This document shows, one piece after another, positions 59,281 to 62,500 of a stretch of 62,500 bases of DNA. Origin of the DNA: Paenibacillus albus (lineage in GTDB: Bacteria > Bacillota > Bacilli > Paenibacillales > Paenibacillaceae); NCBI RefSeq assembly GCF_003952225.1, contig NZ_CP034437.1:207501-270000 (forward strand). The letters are read 5' to 3'. The notes beneath the pieces are model-generated. The model had not been told where the DNA came from. It did no database searches and saw only the letters and a list, made by a program, of their open reading frames with translations. Position 1 is the first letter of the stretch. The number at the start of each line of letters is the position of its first letter. The translations under genes and the position numbers were made by a program.

Positions 59281-61920
59281 TTAAAGTTTAAGACCCGCCA
59301 ACGTTTGCAATGCTTCTTTGCCTGTTCCGATCTTGTAACCGGAGGCGGTGTAGCGTATTTGGTACTTGTTGTCCAGGACGAACAAATGAGGGAAACCCGC
59401 CTCATTCGCCGGCGTGTTGACGATCAGATCCGGCAGAACGTCGTGACTTGTATCCCGAACAAACAAGGTGCGCGAAGGCAGCTTCGGGTAGTCCGTAGGG
59501 TCAAATGAGGCTGTCCACTCTTCGTCTCTAATAAGCAGCACAATTGGGATACCCATCTGATCGAGCGGTTCTGCCAGCTCGCTCAGCTCGCGGAATAGAT
59601 GCTTGGTCGGCTCACGTTCCGGCTCGATCCAAGCCGCAATCGCACCATGCGTTCCGAGCATTTGAGCAAGCGATGCAGAAGTGCCATCCAGGTACGCGAT
59701 CTCTCTGCCGATATCGTAGGTGCCAAGCACCGGAATATCGACCAAAGTCTCACGGAAAGTAAGCGGTACTTCTGTCGTTGCACCAGCCGATACGGTGAAG
59801 TACGTCAGACGGACTCTTACCGCACCATCGTTCAGACGAATGCCTGTCGTCAACCGGTAATCCCCTGGCTCCACTTCGAACGACTCATCATAAACATTCT
59901 TCATAGCGTACGGATATACAAGCGTCTTGTAGACGCCACTTTCCAGTCTAGCGAAAGTGAAGTTCTCCATGTAGGACGCAGCCGGCGTATCCAGTGAAGC
60001 GGCAGCGTCCTTAACTAGCCTCAGCTGTCCTCGCGCGTTCAGCTCACGTACCTGCGAAGCGGCTTCCTTAATCGCGGCATCCATCCAACTGCCCTGATGT
60101 AAATATTGCGCGTGTTGTTCGCTTGGCTGCAAGCGTGCCGGTATGCCTAGACTGCGGCAAATAGCGACGAACATGATATCCAGTGACTGTGGATCCCCTA
60201 GCTTCATCTCATAGGTGCCGACCGGATTTCCTCTGCCCGTCAGGTTCGGCAGATCTGTCCAGATGCCGAAGCTCTCACGAAGATGGCGAACCAGCGCTAG
60301 TGGCTCGGCGCGGAATAGATTGGCTTCCGTTTCTGTGAATTCCTTACGAAGCTTCTCACGATACGGAACAATCATCTCATGCAGCACCCGCGGGCATAAC
60401 ACGTAGCTGACAAATTCCTCCTCAGCCAGTGTGCCACGAACTGCGAGAGCACCAAGCAAGTGATCTTCAAGCGCAGGTCGGAACGTATCGATTAAATCTT
60501 TGTCCTCGAACGTTTCTAACAGGCGAAGCGGCCAGTCGCCGTTAGTGCCCGACTGCTCACGTAAGAAAGCAGCGATCTCCTTGCTATTGCCCCGCGCTTT
60601 CTGAAGCACGCTCCATACCCTCTCAGGAGGTAGACCAGTCTCCTCCGCCAGCGCAGCCGCATCTTGCTCGCTCAGGAACGTTCCTTCGTACGCTGTACGA
60701 CAAGCGGTTCCTTCCTCAAGTCGGCTGTTATGCTGCTGGATTTTCGTCTCCGTCAGCGTCTCTACCGCTTCTCCTTCACGCTCTGGCGGTGGCACCAAAT
60801 CGAAATCTACGCTGCCGGACGGCTGATCAGCAGCGCTTAGTACGAGTGTGAAAGAGTCGGAATCCGGTACCGAAACTTTTGTTTCAGCCCATAAGCCATC
60901 CTTTACCGCACGGACGACAAGGTCGCCGAAGCCAGTCTTAAAGGAGGCGATTCCCCTGTCATCTGTCTGTACGATGGCAATCGGGAACAATTCGGCATAG
61001 TTGTACAGCTCGAATCTCACTTCCGCCCCGGCTACAGGTGCACCCTGTGCATCCTTAATTTCCGCATGGATCTCGCGCGTTGGAGCATAGTTTTCTAACA
61101 AGTTGATCTCTGTGTACCAATCGTGGGCAAGGGTAATGTCCTCAGGACCTGGATACTCTGCAAAAATCCGCGTGTTAATCAGCATAGCCCTACGCGCCGG
61201 TGGCGAGAACCAGCCCTGATCGAGACGTGCTTCCGGCTCACAAGCTCCGATGTAATGCCACTTGCCGTCTGCCCATGCTTCTACCCATGCATGGTTGTCA
61301 TCACAATGGGCCCAGCGCGGCGTATATACCTGACGAGCAGGAATGCCGATACTGCGAAGCGCTGCCACGGCTAGCGTCGACTCTTCACCGCATCGCCCGC
61401 GTGCGTTCCGTATCATGGAGAGCGGAGACAGTGTACGGAGATCGCTGCCGATGTACGTCGCTTTCTCATGGCACCAATAGTTCGTTTCCAGAATTGCTTC
61501 CGCCATGGAGAGATTCGCCGTCCGCTCTGCCAATTCGCGGTACAGAATACCGCGGGAATCCTCAATATTCTCCGTATTGACCCTGTAAGGCAATACGAAA
61601 TGTAGGAAGAGATGATCCGGCACGCGATGTCCCCATGGCACTTGCTTGCGAATCTCCAGCGTCTGACGCACATGGTTCAAAAATAAAGTCCCGCTATAAT
61701 CAGCCATGTCATTAATCGGCATATATGCGAACAATAGCTTGAGTGCCACTGCCTCTTCATCGGTCAGCGCTTCCTCTTGAAAAATTCCGAACAGCTCTTG
61801 CTTCCTCGCTTTAGCCAGCTGCTGCTTCACGTGAAATTTACGCTCGATTTGCTCGATCGCTGCTTGATCCAACGAAAATACTGATGTTGACGTCTTCACC
61901 TGGTTTACTCCTTCGTTCAT
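59281..61920 (-). CDS. large transglutaminase-like protein with a second, degenerate copy and a thioredoxin-like end
   Basis: 879 residues, no signal peptide or membrane segment seen, so probably cytosolic. The first transglutaminase-like domain (about 145-240) has Cys177 in RGRCGEES and His210 in DNHAWVEAW; the third position, near GACEPE, is acidic but not a clear Asp. A beta-sandwich-like part (about 283-362) resembles carboxypeptidase-regulatory repeats. A second related region (about 500-615) ends in SLGIPARLQP but has Pro577 where the cysteine would be. The last 150 residues (DLIVNTPANEAGFPHLFVLDN) look thioredoxin-like. Good GGAGG site at the ATG (61920). It lies alone between the 5S rRNA and ctsR. 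Function unknown. Confidence 0.8.
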   Translation of the reverse strand: MNEGVNQVKTSTSVFSLDQAAIEQIERKFHVKQQLAKARKQELFGIFQEEALTDEEAVALKLLFAYMPINDMADYSGTLFLNHVRQTLEIRKQVPWGHRVPDHLFLHFVLPYRVNTENIEDSRGILYRELAERTANLSMAEAILETNYWCHEKATYIGSDLRTLSPLSMIRNARGRCGEESTLAVAALRSIGIPARQVYTPRWAHCDDNHAWVEAWADGKWHYIGACEPEARLDQGWFSPPARRAMLINTRIFAEYPGPEDITLAHDWYTEINLLENYAPTREIHAEIKDAQGAPVAGAEVRFELYNYAELFPIAIVQTDDRGIASFKTGFGDLVVRAVKDGLWAETKVSVPDSDSFTLVLSAADQPSGSVDFDLVPPPEREGEAVETLTETKIQQHNSRLEEGTACRTAYEGTFLSEQDAAALAEETGLPPERVWSVLQKARGNSKEIAAFLREQSGTNGDWPLRLLETFEDKDLIDTFRPALEDHLLGALAVRGTLAEEEFVSYVLCPRVLHEMIVPYREKLRKEFTETEANLFRAEPLALVRHLRESFGIWTDLPNLTGRGNPVGTYEMKLGDPQSLDIMFVAICRSLGIPARLQPSEQHAQYLHQGSWMDAAIKEAASQVRELNARGQLRLVKDAAASLDTPAASYMENFTFARLESGVYKTLVYPYAMKNVYDESFEVEPGDYRLTTGIRLNDGAVRVRLTYFTVSAGATTEVPLTFRETLVDIPVLGTYDIGREIAYLDGTSASLAQMLGTHGAIAAWIEPEREPTKHLFRELSELAEPLDQMGIPIVLLIRDEEWTASFDPTDYPKLPSRTLFVRDTSHDVLPDLIVNTPANEAGFPHLFVLDNKYQIRYTASGYKIGTGKEALQTLAGLKL

Positions 61921-62039
61921 GTCTGTTCCTCCGCTAGTTAACTTTTATGACTTTACCAATATTCTGGATAAGACTGGCAGTATCCTGTTTTTAACTAGCT
62001 GCAAATGTAACACTGATGTGACAGATATGAGGAGACAAC

Positions 62040-62070
62040 AAAAAACCGACCATATCGAATATGGTCGGTT
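62040..62070 (-). terminator. terminator after the 5S rRNA
   Basis: A perfect 11-bp stem (ACCGACCATAT with ATATGGTCGGT) and a 3-base loop, then six T on the minus strand, directly after the 5S gene. Confidence 0.92.
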
Positions 62071-62076
62071 ATCTGT

Positions 62077-62193
62077 GCTTGGCGACGTCCTACTCTTCCA
62101 GGACCCTGCGGTCCAAGTACCATCGGCGCTGGAGGGCTTAACGGTCGTGTTCGGGATGGGTACGCGTGGTTCCCCTCCGCCATCGCCACCAAA
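62077..62193 (-). rRNA. rrf: 5S ribosomal RNA
   Basis: 117 bases on the minus strand from TTTGGTGGCGATGG to GTCGCCAAGC. The conserved CCCATCCCGAACACG loop and GAGAGTAGGACG-like GAAGAGTAGGACG segment are present. It follows the 23S gene by about 100 bases and is the last gene of its rRNA operon. Confidence 0.96.
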
Positions 62194-62294
62194 CGGTGTC
62201 CGCGTTAGCGAGACTCTATACAAGGCCTTACGCCTTGAAAACTGGATACGAACCTTTGCGAAGGTTTCTTGCATTAGCTGATTTCACTTATTTA

Positions 62295-62500
62295 GGATAA
62301 GCCCTCGACCGATTAGTATTCGTCAGCTGCATGCATTGCTGCACTTCCACCTCGAACCTATCAACCTGATCGTCTTTCAGGGGTCTTACATACTGGGAAA
62401 TCTCATCTTGAGGGGGCTTCACGCTTAGATGCTTTCAGCGCTTATCCCGTCCGCACTTGGCTACCCAGCTATGCTCCTGGCGGAACAACTGGTACACCAG
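62295..62500 (-). rRNA. rrl: 23S ribosomal RNA (partial, 3' end only)
   Basis: About 206 bases of the 3' end run off the right edge. The minus strand ends with CTGACGAATACTAATCGGTCG followed by AGGGCTTATCC, close to other Bacillales. The exact 3' end (here 62295) is an estimate. The 100 bases to the 5S gene hold no tRNA. Confidence 0.95.

Overview
This window is core-genome sequence from a spore-forming member of the Bacillales, most likely Paenibacillus or a close relative in the Paenibacillaceae. The reasons are the gene order, which follows the Bacillus subtilis rrn-ctsR-...-rpl-rps-...-cwlD-salA-gerD-kbaA block, the moderate base composition, strong AGGAGG-type ribosome binding sites, frequent TTG and GTG starts, and the presence of kbaA, gerD, sigH, disA and the McsA/McsB/ClpC/CtsR module. 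Almost everything is on the minus strand and is read from right to left. Only gerD and one small unknown gene at about 50.1 kb are on the plus strand.

In transcription order: the 3' end of a 23S rRNA and a complete 5S rRNA (62.5-62.0 kb); an 879-residue transglutaminase-domain protein; the class III heat-shock operon ctsR-mcsA-mcsB-clpC with a perfect CtsR operator; radA-disA-(pssA)-yacL(PIN/TRAM)-ispD-ispF-gltX; a cysteine-type T-box leader, then cysE-cysS-mrnC-rlmB-yacP(NYN); sigH; rpmG-secE-nusG-rplK-rplA; an L10-type leader with rplJ-rplL; rsmC; rpoB-rpoC; an L7Ae-family protein with rpsL-rpsG-fusA-tuf; the S10-spc-alpha block from rpsJ to rplQ with secY, adk, map and infA inside it; truA; rplM-rpsI; cysH-sat (sulfate assimilation); cwlD; salA; then convergent gerD and partial kbaA. 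Promoters with good -35/-10 boxes sit at the expected block borders (ctsR, sigH, rpmG, rpoB, L7Ae/rpsL, rpsJ, rpoA, rplM, cysH). Intrinsic terminators close most blocks.

Together the genes cover transcription (rpoA, rpoB, rpoC, nusG, sigH), translation (most of the ribosomal proteins, EF-Tu, EF-G, IF-1, two aminoacyl-tRNA synthetases), protein export (secY, secE), protein quality control (CtsR/McsA/McsB/ClpC), DNA damage and c-di-AMP (radA, disA), isoprenoid and phospholipid precursors, cysteine and sulfate metabolism, and sporulation or germination (sigH, gerD, cwlD, kbaA).

I found no convincing new multi-gene system. The most notable observation is that three small genes of the ribosomal block (rpsK, the KOW-domain gene after map, and rpsN) each carry a one-base shortfall at the same kind of site, AAAGG read as AAAG. 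This looks like a systematic sequence error, but all three sites would also be resolved by a -1 slip at an A-AAG codon, and the rpsK site is the classic A-AAA-AAG heptamer. Other items worth a look are a tandem duplicated hairpin between cysH and sat, a large structured intergenic element before radA, the two-fold transglutaminase protein, and the small cysteine-containing plus-strand protein.
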